Shown piece after piece: positions 27,401-41,800 of a stretch of 64,000 nucleotides of DNA. Location: contig JAWUZG010000004.1 in the NCBI GenBank assembly GCA_036785705.1, forward strand, positions 10,698,501 through 10,762,500, read 5' to 3'. Both the position numbers and the translations under genes were made by a program. Each line of letters opens with the position of its first letter. Position 1 is the stretch's first letter. The DNA comes from Acanthornis magna. Taxonomy: Eukaryota; Chordata; Aves; Passeriformes; Acanthizidae. The notes beneath the pieces are model-generated. The model was given only the letters and a program-made list of their open reading frames with translations, ran no database searches and was not told the DNA's origin.

Positions 27401-30400
27401 GAGAAATGTTTCATTTATGAGCTCAGACTATTGGCTGAAATTTCTGGTTTCTACATTCTAAGTATGAATTAAAAAGCACTTAAAAAAAAAAAAAAGAGGT
27501 TCAAAATCTGGTGATGTCTGGCATTCACAAAAGATTTCCCTGTTTCTCTGTTTCATCCTGAATTGTCAAAGACTAAATTGTAGAGACACTTTTCTTAGCC
27601 TCCACAGGGATTTAGCCAAAGTGCACATATTGATTTTGCTTTGTACTCACACCCAAAATATCTTGCAAAGTCTGGAGAGATCCCAAGAATGGGATGCAGC
27701 TGTAGTCATAAAATGTGTCCTTTATGTTTTTTGACAAAGAACATCCATAATATTCACAATATAATGTTTGCTTTCATGAACATCAAAGTATTTATTTTCT
27801 ACAAAAATTATGTTAAAACTCTTTTAGAAAATGTGAGTATGTATTGCTATAAAGATATGCAAATGTTAATGTACAATTCTTTCCAGAAGATGTTCTATTC
27901 CTATGACACCTCTGCGAAAGATTTGTTCCAGTCTTGGAAAAAAAAAAAAGAGTTTACTTTCTTGTGCCTGTCAGTTAAGTTGTATATGGTCACTTCAGTA
28001 CTTGTCTCTAGTTATTTCTCCTGCTTCTGTTGGTAATTTCACTGTAAGTTAAAGAAGGGGAGTCCATTGAGGGATGGGTCTGAAAGAAAAGTTACAAATA
28101 AATCTGTTCTTTCTTGTGACTTAAAAAAGACCCCAAATCCTCCACATCTGGTGAACACAATATTTCATTCTTGAATTATTTATTTCATTCTTGGACAGGT
28201 TGTTTAGGCTTATATTTTAAGACATCAAAAGCTTTTTTAAAAATCATCATTGAAATGAGCACTTTGTTTGCTCTTGTCTACTACTCTCTCAGAAGTTTAT
28301 ATTGGACAGCTTTAAACTCCATTTAATTTCCCGTAAAGGGGTGTTGCAAATATGCTTGTTGAAAGACTGGAGATGAAGGACTGAGATCAGCCACACAATT
28401 GAAATCAGCTACCAGCAAAGAGAATCTACATTGGATGAGCTATGACCAGATAGCTTCCATCTGGTGTGCCTAAAAAAGGTAGAGGGCAATCAAGAGTCAT
28501 CCTTGTGCTTTTGCACTTATTATTTGAACTAAAGATAAAAATAATATGGGTTCAGGTATAGAAAGACAAAATACATTCATTTTGCTAAACCCTAGCTTAT
28601 CATTCTTTATCTTCTTTCCTTTTTAAATTTAGTGTGGTAGTAAAGAGTATTCCATTAGTAGCCCTGATCATGAACATGTTTCTGGATTAATTTCTTTAGT
28701 CAAATTAATATGATTATAGATCTATAAACTTTCTTTGGATTCAGATTACATGATACAAACAGAAATATGCAATGATGACTCTGAAGCTTCTGATAAGGAA
28801 TATAAAATACCTATAATGTAGCCAAAAATTGTTGATTTACATAGCAGTCTAATTCCATTGGAAAAGTGCTACTTACCAAAACCTTTTCCAGAATTTTTAA
28901 AAAATTATAAGTGTATAATTATTACAAACCTCATGTATTGTCTATCCATTAAGGAGCTCAGTGATATGGCAGTTTAGCACAAAGGAATGGGGTTTTTCAA
29001 TTAAAAACAAATATACAAGAAAAGGAATATGTATGCACTAATGCATGGTAAGAACAACAAATATTGCTATATAGTAGGGCTGAATGAAAAAAGATCTTCT
29101 CCAGTTTACTTCTGACAAGAAAGCAGCCCAATATTTTCTACAAAAAATGTGTATTTTCTTTCTATGGCACTTGTTTGTGACTCTTGTTTAATACAGCACA
29201 GGATTAATTTTCCCATGCGCAGAATCACCTGGCAAAAAACACCTCATGGCCTACAGTAAGTGCAGGAAAAGCTATTTCGCAATAATTGTTATGATTCTAG
29301 TTGTTTTGTCATAGTTATGATTTGTATTATTTTACATTAAAATTTCTTATACTTCTCTAACTAATAGAGGAACATATAGCACCATCTAGAGATATAAAAG
29401 CAAATTTTTAAATGAATCACTATCAGACAACCAGCATTCAAGATGACTTTGTAATTTATAACTACTACTCATACTATATTTTCAGATGACAGGCTGAAAG
29501 AAAATCACACCTTCCTAATAAAATGCAAACACTTCTCTAATGTGGATTCCCTGCATGACTTTTCCAGAAATACACTGACTGAGCAGCTTCTGACTATAAT
29601 TTGTGTTCTGTGGCAAATTATTTAGATAATGAGTAGATTATGCAGTATTTAATGACATTCTTAAAAGCCCCTCATGCTGAGTAGAAATATTAAATATCTC
29701 TTAAATAATATGTAGGATAAACACAGAAAGTCAGACTAGCAATAATTAGTATGTAGTGCTGTTCCACTTAAGAAAGCAATCACTTAAACTCTGCTCTAAG
29801 ATCTATGAATATGCACCCAGGCACAGAGAAAAAGGATGATGTGGCTGAAGACTAGCCAGCTTACACTACAAGCAAGATTCAGTCATCTAATTTTGTTTGG
29901 GGAAGGAATTCATCACTTGCATATCTATAAAACATATTTACAGCTACTGTACAATAATAGTATTTTTGGCTCTGTAGGAAGTCTATTTGCCGTATCTTTT
30001 ACTAAGGTCAGTGGATTGAAGCAAATGGTAAAGATGAGAATATGGTTTTCAAAGACTTTTTGTTATGTCTGCCAGGGAATGATGACAAACGAGCAGTCTG
30101 TTACTTTATTTTCATCTCTTTGCTAATTTTCTTATGTGATGAGCTACTTCAGCCAGGACATTTCAGAACAACTCCTCACACAAAAGAAAAGTAGAGCAGC
30201 TTATAAAAAAACTAAAGAAAGACACAATGCTGTATATATAATTACCAAATTTTGCCTTTAGGCGAAGGTGATATTTGAAATCCTACTGCTGTGACAAGAT
30301 GTTTCTAGCTGTGTTAAATCAAAAAGCAAATGTAAAATAAATTTATTTTTAATATCATATTACAATAATCTCCAAGTCCTTTCATACTGGTATACGAACA

Positions 30401-32614
30401 AAACTAAATGTAATTAAATTAGTGACATTATACGACTGTAAAATGAGCACACTGGAAGCAGCATTAGACTCTAGAGTATTTACAGGGAGAAAACCTATAT
30501 TGAAATTTGAATTATAATAAAACTATTAAAATTATTCAATATATTGTAAGAATACTGATAAGAGTTAATGACAGTATTTCTCAAAGACTACAACTATCTC
30601 CTGTAAGCAAGCGATAACAAAAGAAATTTGCCAGAAGAGCTGAAAAGTGATAGTTGAAGTGTATGTGAAGGTCAGATACAGATTGCCAATGTTTTAAAAT
30701 TTATTACTTCAAGACTCTCTTTCTTGTGAAATGTGATATTCTCAGTAATATGTTATTGACACAGTAACACACAGCACAGCACTGGCAATCAGTGAAGAAC
30801 AACACTTTGGAAGGAAAGTTGTTATCATCTTTCCTTGATTACTTGCAATGTTATTTCAGGCCACATACCTGAAAGTAATTTACTTTCCAATATTTTAACC
30901 TTTGACTCTAATTTGATGGGATTGCTCGGATTCTCATGGATAGCTTTCAATCATTAATAGGATCATGGAATTTATTTAGAAAAGATTGTGAAACACTAAA
31001 GGTAAAATTTTATTTATCCAGAACTATTTATTCTGCTCTTGGTTCAAGTAGTTTGGGACATACCTCTGAGCGGAAAAACTTACTAAAATTGATGTAAAAA
31101 ATAGCAACGTAAACTGGTTTTATAGGTAGAATGTTGGTTATATGCACAGGCTTTTCTTCTAGGTGAAAAACAACTCCAAAGTGTGATTCAGGTATTATTT
31201 TAAACTGGGTAGGATAAATAACCTTCTAGAAGAGTCAGTTCCTCTGTCTGACATTTCCTCTGCTCTCTTCTCTCTGTCAAGAAATGCAGATCAACTATTT
31301 ATATTGCATACCTTGACCGAGGTCAAGTCAATTGCACTTATTACCAGACTCATGATTTTTCATCACCTTGTTTTTCATGAACCCAGTAAAACATGACGTT
31401 GTACTAGATTAGCCTCCACTAGATTTAATGAACATTATCTGTTATCTTCATTAAGAAAAAATACGGAATCCTGAAGGGTGGAGGTTTGAAACAAAAGTGC
31501 CCTGAGACAAAAAAAGAGGCAGTATATTATGTATGTATTTTTCTTTAAAATTTGTAAGCTAAAAACACTAAAATATATTTTTTTCTTAAAGACAAATATG
31601 AGCATAACAAAAACATCTCTAGCTTTAATTATAAAGTGAATTTTATTTAAAAGGAAAAAAACCATTTTGGAGTAGTAATATTACTTTTTTAAACAATGCA
31701 AGTTAAAGAATACTCAAATATGGACTGTGTCTTTTTTGTGCTCTATAGGTTGATTACATGCAATAAACATTAGCAAATCTAATTAAAAGGTGCAAAAAGT
31801 GTTTTTTCTAATAATCTGTCTTATGATTTTCAACGATCAAATACAACAAAGAATATAAATAAAAGTTACTCTTTGACCTCCCTTTGGAGCACAGAAGTGT
31901 TGTGTACAGAAGATATCAGTATGCAGCTACAGCAGGCCTCATTAGTTTGCCATCTGCCATGGTGGATAGATGCTAAAATGTTGTTATTGCAAGGTTCATT
32001 GAGCAGTAAAATTATAATATTTTTTAAAAATGTATTTTAGGTAAAAATCCCTTGAAAGAAAGCAGCTGCTGAATGATGACTGAGGCTGTGATCCCATTAG
32101 AATAAAAGACATCAAACAATTAGAAGAAATTTTAAAATAGTTATATCAGCCTTAGTTCCTTCATCCTGTATGAATAAGTAGAGAAACCTTTTCAATATGG
32201 ACATATGTATTCCACAAGGCAATATTTAAATTACCATGTTTTATACTAGTTACTTCTGTTCTAGTATGTCTTCGCTGGCTCCTCCCATTTCAGAGTAATA
32301 TATAGTTTCCCATAGCTTTTTGTCAAAGTAAAATGCAATCTTACTAAAAAACTGCAATAAAAATCTAAATGTTATAGAGTTAACATAACTGCTTTTAATA
32401 CTTTTTTTCATGTATTGTATTTTTAGTAAACTGTCTTGCCATATTATTAAGATCAATGATATTAATGTAATAAACTTTTAGCAAAAATATACTTTCTTTT
32501 CTGTCTTCTTCTGTATCAGATAATTTTTCCTAATAAAAATTAGAAATAGTATTCAAATCTCTGCTGGACTTCTTTCTTCCTGTAGTTAACATGAGCTGTT
32601 CCCTACTATGTTAA
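24461..32614. other. Long AT-rich non-coding stretch
   Basis: About 8 kb with no recognised gene, transposon or tandem array. The longest frame (27641-28036, plus, 131 codons) is Lys/Phe/Tyr/Cys-rich, without a domain or signal peptide, and I treat it as chance. Two POU-octamer words ATGCAAAT sit at 27257-27264 and 27857-27864. At this base composition that is not notable alone. Confidence 0.6.
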
Positions 32615-32780
32615 CAGAGAATCACAGAGACCCAGAATACCTACCCTGAGCTGGAAGGGGCCTGCAAGGATTGAGTCCAGCTCCTGGCTCTGCACAGAAT
32701 ACCCCAAGAATCACACCATGTGTTGGAGAGTATTGTCCAAATGCTTCTTGAACTCTGTCAGGCTTGGTGCTGTGACCACA
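32615..32780 (-). mobile_element. CR1 LINE 3' end, minus strand (different subfamily)
   Basis: Plus-strand reading starts with GAGAATCACAGAGACCCAGA, the complement of a CR1 tail, then CCCTGAGCTGGAAGGGGCCT. It ends with CTCTGTCAGGCTTGGTGCTG at about 32754-32773. This 3' end differs from the copies at 14-22 kb and fits another CR1 subfamily. Only the last 165 bases of the element are present. Confidence 0.88.
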
Positions 32781-32860
32781 ACACGAAACAAGCAATACAA
32801 AATTTCTAAAACAAACAAACAAAAAATATTGACTTACATTGCCAAGCAATGGCTAGGCCA

Positions 32861-33210
32861 GCCACTCCATTCCCCTGCTGCACTTAAATGTCGTTCACAG
32901 TCTGGGAATGGCAGGTCTTTCTGTGTAACAAAGCCGAATGAAAGCTACTGCTGCTCTTGTTGGGCAAGTTGCTTCCCCGTTGCTAGACATTGCCGCTAGC
33001 CACATTTCTCTGCTCAGGCAACTATTCCTCAAGCTTTCCTTGTGCACTCCTGATAACATTCTCCACAGTGACACAATTGCTTTGCTGGACAGTTCTCACA
33101 TGTTGCTGTTATTAGGAGCTTTACTACGATATCATGCTCTACTCCCTATTCTGACCAACATCTCCAATAAAGCTGAGGGCCCCTGATAATCTGTGGAATG
33201 GGCATCATTT
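32861..33210 (+). mobile_element. Possible degenerate LTR or other old element
   Basis: A GC-richer block directly beyond the CR1 end contains AATAAA at 33166-33171 followed by a G/C-rich word, as LTR R/U5 regions often do. Overlapping plus frames (32718-32999 and 32938-33186) look like chance. I see no clear TG...CA ends or target duplication, so this is only a candidate. A unique regulatory island is the main alternative. Confidence 0.3.
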
Positions 33211-35317
33211 ACAATATTAGGATTTCTTGAATCAACACAGATGAATTGATTTGTGATGGCATTAAGAGGTTCGGATCTCTAAAAACTTAAATGGGAACTG
33301 TATTCTATTCTGTATTACAATATTCTATTTTCACTTCTAATTTTGGGAATATAGTTATAATCAAGATTTACAAAAATACAGTACCATTTATTCACCTGCA
33401 CAGAACAGAATACATCTAATTGCTGTAAAGAGAAGGGGTTACTATAAAAAATGGAGAAGGCAGAATATTGCTATTGACTTCAGATAGACTAGTTCTTATC
33501 TACCAATCTTACATATTAGCTAGAAAGACTAATGTGTTTCTCCAGCCACTCATCACTGAACAAGATGGGCTTAGGGTTACTAACAGAACTCATCAGTACT
33601 AAGAAAGAAGATTAAACATAGGTATGATGTGACCTATGAATTGACCTATTCATGATTTTCCAGATACTTTATTTCATTTTTATCATCTGGAAATGGATGA
33701 AACAGTAGTTTTTTATGATGACTTATATGGAAACTTCTAACTACAGTTTTGTGTGACATAATTGCTATTTATTAGCTAGGTAATTTACAAGTCAATAGAA
33801 TCTTAGTATCTTAGATCTTATGAGTTAGTTCAGTGAGTTACTGTGTTACTGCGTCATTATTTACAGCAGAAGTAGTGACTTGATGTACTTACACACACTG
33901 TAACTGTTCATGGATAATAGGATAAGATCTTTCAAAAGTAGAATAAATAACAAGGTGTGTCAAAGTGTAACTCATACTTCTTATGCAGCAGTATCTTAGG
34001 AATTTATTTAAGCTAGAAGATGTGTGTAATATAAAACTAAAATTAAATGCTCAGCAAGTTAAAATATGCAATAACATAACTGAAAATAATAATATCCTAA
34101 ATCACAACTCTGATCACAATTATGAAGTCACCATAATGTCACCATAAAATTCAAAGAAAATAAAGTTCTATCCTAAATGTTATAATGTGATGCAGACTAA
34201 GAATGGAAAATGTTTTAGCAATTATTTAATGTACAATTGTGGTACTTTATAAAATTATAAAGTATGATGTTGTTGTTCTAGACACTTTAAAAATCTTGAC
34301 AAATACAAAATGAATTATGGTAGCTGTCTTAAAGAGCTAACTTTGTAATTTAAAATTAATATTTAAGAAACATGTTCAAGAGATGAAAGACTGAGAAGGA
34401 AAAATGATAGAGTTAAAGCAGAGCAACCACTTAATTGACTGTCTTTAGTGCCATGACTTCCCATTAAGTTTGGAATGGAAACAACCTGTGATAAAAGTAT
34501 GGTAACTGTCAAGTGTATCTATACTTTTTTCATTACCATCTATTCTCAGATATTTGGTAAGGTAAAATACTTTTTTCATCATACTGAAGTTTTGTTGCCC
34601 AGAGAATCCGTCCATAGTTGGCTGGTGTTGCTCAGGGAGAGTAGGACGAAACATGCTCAATGAAGTATTTAGCAAATCTTACAGCAACACGTAATTTACT
34701 CAGTTTAGTTTCTGCATAAATGTCCACGGGCAGTTTAATATTTGATTTTTCTATTACCTTTTTAAACCTTTATACCTGCTTTCACATCTTTCTGTTTACT
34801 TGGAAGAAGAGATTCAGAGAGATATAATTTCTCCATATTTTCAAGCTTGCAAAAGTAGAGCGCCTTTATTCTGTAAATTATAATAAGTACTGTAAATTAC
34901 CATGTAAATTACCTTATTTTCTATAAGGTAAATATCCTTTTGTGGCGTGATAGGCAAGGGCAAGAAAAAAGAAAAGGATGAGTTGGAAGCTTCTTAATTG
35001 CAAACTCTGCCAAGAAATATTGAATGAATCTTTGTCTTTGAATGAATGGTAAATGTATAATAGTAACATGGCAAAGTTTGAAATGAAAGGTCATATCTTT
35101 CATTTGTATACCCAACATAGCTTCCAACAGCTAGGCTTCTCAGACTACTAGCTCTTCCCAGTCTGATAAAAAGGCCACAGTCTTTAAACTAAATACTGGG
35201 GGGAAAAAACCAACCCGTGTATTATTATTGTCTTTCTGATTCATGGAGCTATATGAAATTTTCCTTTTATGCCTCAGCAGTTTTTAATTTTGCTCTTTCA
35301 ATTTCCTAAATTGTATT
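33211..35317. other. AT-rich non-coding stretch
   Basis: Unique sequence, nothing recognised. Short local repeats of GTAAATTA occur near 34874-34912. Confidence 0.6.
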
Positions 35318-35456
35318 TAATATCACTATGCTCCATGTTGTTTACTGTACATATTTCCCCTGTTAATTATTCAGGTTTGTAATTTGTTCTTGTTTTTTAT
35401 ATTTGGCTTGTGGCAACCTTGGAAAAGTCATGGCATTTACTGAGATTTTGTCACTG
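35318..35456. repeat. Copy A of an unidentified 138-bp dispersed segment
   Basis: Begins TAATATCACTATGCTCCATG and ends GAGATTTTGTCACT. It aligns end to end with 43620-43757. By hand count there are about 14 differences and one gap, so roughly 90 percent identity. The flanks do not align. I do not recognise the family. Confidence 0.85.
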
Positions 35457-35856
35457 TCAGTAAAGGGTTGTTTTTGTCATTAACACTTCTGAAATTTAGA
35501 AGTGACATTGAAATGCTTGGTGCTGTGTTTCTCTTGTGTATTTTAATGGAGCTATGTTACATATCTATATCTATTTATATCTATATCATGTACCGATTAT
35601 ACTACTTTCTGAAAATCTAATTTTTAAGAGGTGTATCCCAAGGATAACGCTAGATGAATATGGCAATTCAAATCCAGAAGTAGAGATTTCCGTCACAGCC
35701 AATACAACTAATGAGTTGAATCTCTTGCAAAATGCTATGGTATTACTAGGCCATCTTGCTAAACTATTAGATCCCAGAAATAATTTTTGTTCTAAATGTG
35801 TCTAGTGCTATCAATTTACACCTCTGTTCTTTTTATTTTCTTTTTTTTACACAGTT

Positions 35857-35886
35857 GGGGGTGGGGGAAGGCTGGAGGGGGTGGGG
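35857..35886 (+). repeat. G-rich tract with G-quadruplex potential
   Basis: G-runs lie at 35857-35861, 35863-35867, 35877-35881 and 35883-35886. That gives two one-base loops and one nine-base loop, a strong quadruplex pattern. A pyrimidine tract ending in ACACAG (about 35826-35854) precedes it and resembles a splice acceptor. Confidence 0.75.
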
Positions 35887-38800
35887 TGTGGTATGTTTAT
35901 CAAGAAAATATGGTTTTTGTAAAAGACAAAAAAATTGTCTGATAGCTGTGTTGTCCATAAACAATACATGTGCCACATGAGATTAAAACTAAGAATAATC
36001 AGAATTCAATTCAGATTTTGATCTAAATATAAAGAAGAAGAGGAACAGGTAAGGTAATCTTTATTTCTGATACCATTTTTTCAAACTAACTCTTTAGAGC
36101 CCTGGTGGGCTAAGATGAAAATTTTTCAGTGTTGATCCCTAAACAAGAGAATTTACAGGCAAGGAAGGCAATCTGAATTAACCAAGCTATAAAGTGCACA
36201 AAGAAAAAAACCCCAAAAAATAATATCTCAGACACCTCTGCCTACTTGTTTTAATGGTGACCACTGTAAAGTCATAAATGGGTGAATCACAGTTAACAAG
36301 TTAACATACAGAATTCTACTGCAGCAGAAAATAAATGTGTGAGTATGCTTTATAACTAAAACAGAGGAAAAAAACCCACAAAATATTCTAACTGAAAAAA
36401 ATGCCACCAAACAAATGATTTCAGTCTAATTAGAGGCTGAAACAACTACAAATTGTAGATTAACTAACCAGGATGTAATGAGTAACTATTGACCTTGTAC
36501 CCAAATGGAAGTATATTAAAACTGTTAACTACCAGTGGTACATAAGTATTTTGTAATACTCTGAGTGGCAAAGGAAAACACAATATAAATGTATTTTACA
36601 GAGTATGTGAGATGTGAAAAAGCATGTGCAGCTGTACATAACAGGTATCCAAGTGGCAGGAAAACAATAAGTTGTCAGAAAAAAGACAAGATAAGTGCAG
36701 GGCAATGTTAATAGAGAGAACATGACTGGTAAAACCAAAACCAAAGCGAAGGGTATCAGGACCAGAGGAGAACCCTTCTTTGTGGGACACGGACAATAAC
36801 ATGAAAAACCCAAGTATCACCCGAAAGAGAATTGGACAAGAAACATTGGGCAAGCTGGTTTCAATTCCAGCTTCTTGTGTCATAGAGCTTTCAGGCCTGA
36901 TTACCTGGACGTGTGAAACTAAGAATTACTATGAACCAGAGCCATTACAGCTTACCTTACAGCTATAGCGAAATGAAATGTTAATTAATGAATTCAGTCA
37001 ATTTTTTGTTCTCTGCAGTATTATGCTTCTGCAACTGTATGTCATCTGTTACCTATTAAAATAGTTATCGTATAATCATCGTCATGAAATAATCTTGTAT
37101 AATAATAAGAGGCAGAAATAAAAATACTTGCCTAACTTGTGTTCTGGTGAATCAGAGGGTTGGAAACAACAGATATTTATTTAACAAAGACTCAGGATCT
37201 CTCTTTTCTGTGGCACTCACAGATTCAATCCACAAACAGGTTAAAGGTCATATTTAGCAGTACTGCTTATTTGAAGGGGTACTGTAACGTGATTTTTAAA
37301 AAATGTTTCACTCACTGACACTTTAGTCTCCTCATGTTGATTAAAAGAAGCTAAGATGAGTAACTGTTTAAAGTAATAGCTATTCATTATCAAAGCATAC
37401 ACTCTTTTGAAGAAAAGCCCACTTAGTGATGCAGCTCAACACTTTCATGCACGCTGAATAGAAAAAAGAGTATCTCACCTTTTAAAAGCTAAATAAATAT
37501 TGACATCAGATAAATATTCAGAGGAAAGCAACTTCTTCAGTCATTATTTTAACCAAATATTACATTCAAATAAGTATACCTCTCTCTTTTTACTTTTCAT
37601 GTGATCTGCTGCATTTTATCTGTTAACGTTTCTTGTTCAGTTTTAACATCTATTCTTGTTTTTGCTGGCCTGAAAAGTCCAGGGACTATTGTTATATATG
37701 CTCAGACATTTTAAAATGTGAAGTTTTTCATTTTTACCTTCTTTTCTGCTACTTAGCCGTATTGAATTGTGTCTTCGGTATCTCTTGTATGACATAACCA
37801 TGAAGCTTTTGCCTCTCCTAAAAGTGTGTGGTTTGTAGCAGACTGAATAATTCATTGATACTAACGCCTTCATCTTTTCCTGTTCAGACTTTTTGTGATA
37901 ATTGTTCCGAATCCATGCCAAAGTCAGTACCCATGTTACGTTGTCCACGGCCTTTTTTCCCCCAACTTCATGAAATTCCCTGAAGCAATACTTAGCCATT
38001 AGTAGCAAGTGGCTTAAGGACATTCAATATTTTCTTCTATAACACTTGAAATTTGTCTATATGTCACTTGGTTCACACTAAGTGAATATTCCACAAACTA
38101 ATCAAATGAAAGATTAAAAAAATGAATCTGTCTGGAGGTAGAAGTTCTACAACATGAAGAGATGGGAATTTTTGCAACTGCAACATTTTACTGCAAGGGC
38201 AAGCAAAGTCAGGATAAGAAGTTATTAAAAAATAATGCGGATAAGCAAACTTCAGTGGTAATATATTTTTGTGATAGATAAGGAAACAAAAACAATTATT
38301 TAAATACTTCAGAGAAAAAGGGAAGATAAAAGGAAAGGTAAAGGCTCTAATTATCAGAAAGGAAATACACTGGAGGGGATAAAAGCTAGAATTTGTAAGC
38401 ACTTGCTCTGCTTCAGTTCACTCAAAAGGACTCTAGTGTAAAATGATTAATTATGCTGGGAGTAGATGAACAACATAAGAGAACAGACATCAACACTGTT
38501 AAAGAGCAAATGAGAAAATACCTGGACCAAATTAATGTTTTGAATCTGTAGGGTCAGATTAAATCCATCAGAGAGCGCTAAAGGAATTAGTCAATGAACT
38601 TTCATAGCCAATGGCAAGTGCTTTTACAAAACTCCAAGGAGATCCTAGAACTGCAGATTAGTAACTTCACATCAATTACAGGAAAAATATCAGCTAAACA
38701 GAGATACAATATGAATAAAAGTAACTACTATAAGTGCTAGAATGATGTTTAGGGTGCAGAGCAAAACAAATGTTAGAGTTTAAAATGAGCTTATAAATTA

Positions 38801-41800
38801 GACTGAAGAAAATCAATGATTTCTCCTGCCTAATAAACTTATTTTCTAGAAACGTATACACAATCTAGGTTGCTTTTTCCTGCCTTTTTTTCTGACTCGG
38901 GTCTTTATAGATTAGCATTTTACACTCATCATCTTTTGCCTAATCTGTGTTGATCATTATTATATAATTTATCATACAGTTACAGAAAAAATGAAGAAAA
39001 AAAAAGCAAAACAAATACTTACTTGGGTTAATGGATGAACAGATAGATGAAAAGCAGATTCCATTTGCTTCTCAATAGTATTAGAAGTTCTGAAAGGATG
39101 TGAGCATCCAAAGAAGTACCCTGTAGTTGAATTATTGAATCATAGAGAATGAAAACAATAGAGACTTTTCAGCTTTTAGTAGCATGTACTGTGAGACCCA
39201 AAAAGTTGTTTTCATTGGTCAAAAAAATCCAAGCTCTCTAGTACCTGAAGGACAGTGTTAATAGAAACAATTTGGTTTTACCACTGCTTATGCTTCTTAC
39301 ATAAGTCAGTCACAAGGCAGCTTCTAGACTGAATAGTACATTGATTAAAATTTGTGGATTTTGCAGGGAATTGATCTTTTAAACAGTTTATTTATTGGTA
39401 AATAGATTTTAGCACATACATGGGGCATATTTCTGGATGGCATGTATGAGGGGCATAGACAGAGACTGTAGAATTCTGTCAGGGAGCAAAAGTAAAAGTA
39501 TGAAAGAGCAGGTAGCAATGTTTTAATGTAAATAAGAAGTTTGGAAGGATTACCTATCAAAAAAAAACCCATTGCACTGGGTATTTAGGACTGATAGTAG
39601 AGAGCAGATGGATTTTGAAAAAGGACCAGACGGATTTTTCACTGACATGAGAAAAGAGCTGTCAAAGTACAAGCTGTGGTTGAGAAGGAAGGACAACCAA
39701 TTAATTGTCTGTGCCCTTTTTTGGCAGATGTCAAGTTCTGCTATCCGTTATTTACAGAGACTCAATTCCTTGAGAATCCACAGAGGAAGACAGTCTCTAA
39801 AAAAAGTTGGAGTATTCTACATCTGGTACAAAAAAAAACAACAAAAAAAACAGTTTTCTTATCCACATAGGTGGAGAAAAATAGAGAATGAGTGGTGAGC
39901 TGGACTATATGAACCTTTGCTGGTTATTTCCCACAGGACATCGAATAATTAAGCTGCAGTTTAATTAAGCTCTATTCTTCATATCTTGCTTTTCTTTCTG
40001 AATTTGCAGGGTGTGCACGTTTTCTAGTAGACAATGAAACAAAACAGTAGCAGGCACTTTTCTAACAAACCACACACACTGAGTCGTCATTGTCTGGAAT
40101 CTACTACATAAATTGTCAGTATGTTAGAACCATCATCATTAAGGCCGCAAATTATTTCAGTGTGATGGTTCCCCACACAATGTAGTTCAGAGCAATAGAC
40201 ACATGTTTTCTTGGATAGGTGGTGCTTATGGGTGGAAAAGTTGAATGGAATAGCAAGGAATGCGAAGTGCAATACAATTATATCATGTTTCCACCTTTCT
40301 AGAGCCAATTATATAGTTCAGTGAAGCAAAAATTAAATAACTAAGGATCTATTCAGGAAAACAGAAGTGCAGAAAGGTGACAACTAAAGTTTCATATAAA
40401 GGCCAAACACTACTGTGAGTGTGAGTCAAAGTCCTCTCAAAATTCCTTATTCCTTCTGTGCAAAAGGAATAAAAATAAGACAGACACAGTGCTACAATTG
40501 TAAATACACCTCTAAGACAATGCTGAGCAGGACATGAATCATATATCTGCATAGTGTTTTAGTCCAGATAAGAGTGTATTATTCAAAGAAATCTGACAGA
40601 AGGCTCTCTGTATGAAATACCTGTATTAGCAAACAATGTGGGACACCCAGGAATCTGTATGAAAGCAAAGTAGTTGCAGCTGAGAATCTAACTCGAATAT
40701 GACAAATGTTTTGGAAGTTTTTCCTTGATGGAGGTTGCTGAAGATCATGGAGGTTTCTAATTTAGCTCTAGTCTTTCCCTGTGAACCAAAAGTTTTTTAG
40801 CAGTGCACTTTCAATATGAAGGAACCAGACTGTAAGTTCTAAGAGTTTCTATGATGCAAACCAAAGCTCAGTAAATGGAAAACTGGGAAACTGTTTCAAA
40901 AATGCATTGCTGGTTTGAATTAAAAACGTAACGGTCATGTACTTTTAGTACACTTCAGTCTGCTACAATGAGCAGTGTCAGAGCACATGACATGATTTTG
41001 TTTTCAATGAAACTAAACTGAAGGTGTTGTACAGCAGCCTACTACATGGACTCCAGCTACAAATAGATAATCAACCCACAGGACAAAAATAGAGCAATAT
41101 TCAAAGCAATATCCAAAATAAAAAAGATATCAAAGCAAAGAAAAGCCTAGACCCATGAGACTATTATGAATATTAAACCTTACCTCCAATTCCTCACTTT
41201 GCTGAGGTCCTGTACAGCTCCTCAGCGCTTGTTGGAGTAAGGATGTTTGGTCAAGCTGTAAACAATATATTGTAAATTACCCAAAGATATTTCAAAATAA
41301 TATCCTGCCATAAGAACCAGATTATAGCAATCCTAAAACTATGTAAGAAAATAGTTTTTGCTAATTACAGCATGTTTTCAATATTCCAGGGAATATGGAT
41401 GATTTAAGTTTCAAGAAAACAGCACACACTACTTTACTTATAAACAAAGCTGCTCTAGGGATATCTCTCTGGCCCCAGAAGCAGGTGACACTTACTGGCT
41501 TGTTCAGAAACCACTTACAGCTAGGATCCTTTCTGACATTTTGCCTTCTCCACAGGCATTTGGAGTCAAGATATAATATAAACCAGATGACACTTCAGCA
41601 GAATAGATGACTGTGCTTACTGTATAGTTTTACTTTTAGGAAGACACACTGGGAATCTATTCCAAGACCTAAATTCCCAGCTTCAGCCTCTTTTGATTGT
41701 AGCACAATAATGGTGATTTTTTTCCATTACTACTAAAAGGCCCTGAGCTTTATACTAACCTAATACAAAGTTTTCTCTGGACTTACTTGTCCTTCGTAGG

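Noticed and set aside
27257..27864. Two POU octamers ATGCAAAT exactly 600 bases apart
   Set aside because: The word is common in AT-rich DNA, and the spacing has no supporting context.
27641..28036. 131-codon plus frame
   Set aside because: AT-driven residue content (Lys, Phe, Tyr), no domain and no supporting neighbour.
37643..38023. 126-codon minus frame
   Set aside because: No recognised domain, no promoter or splice context, and a length that is not surprising in 64 kb of six frames.
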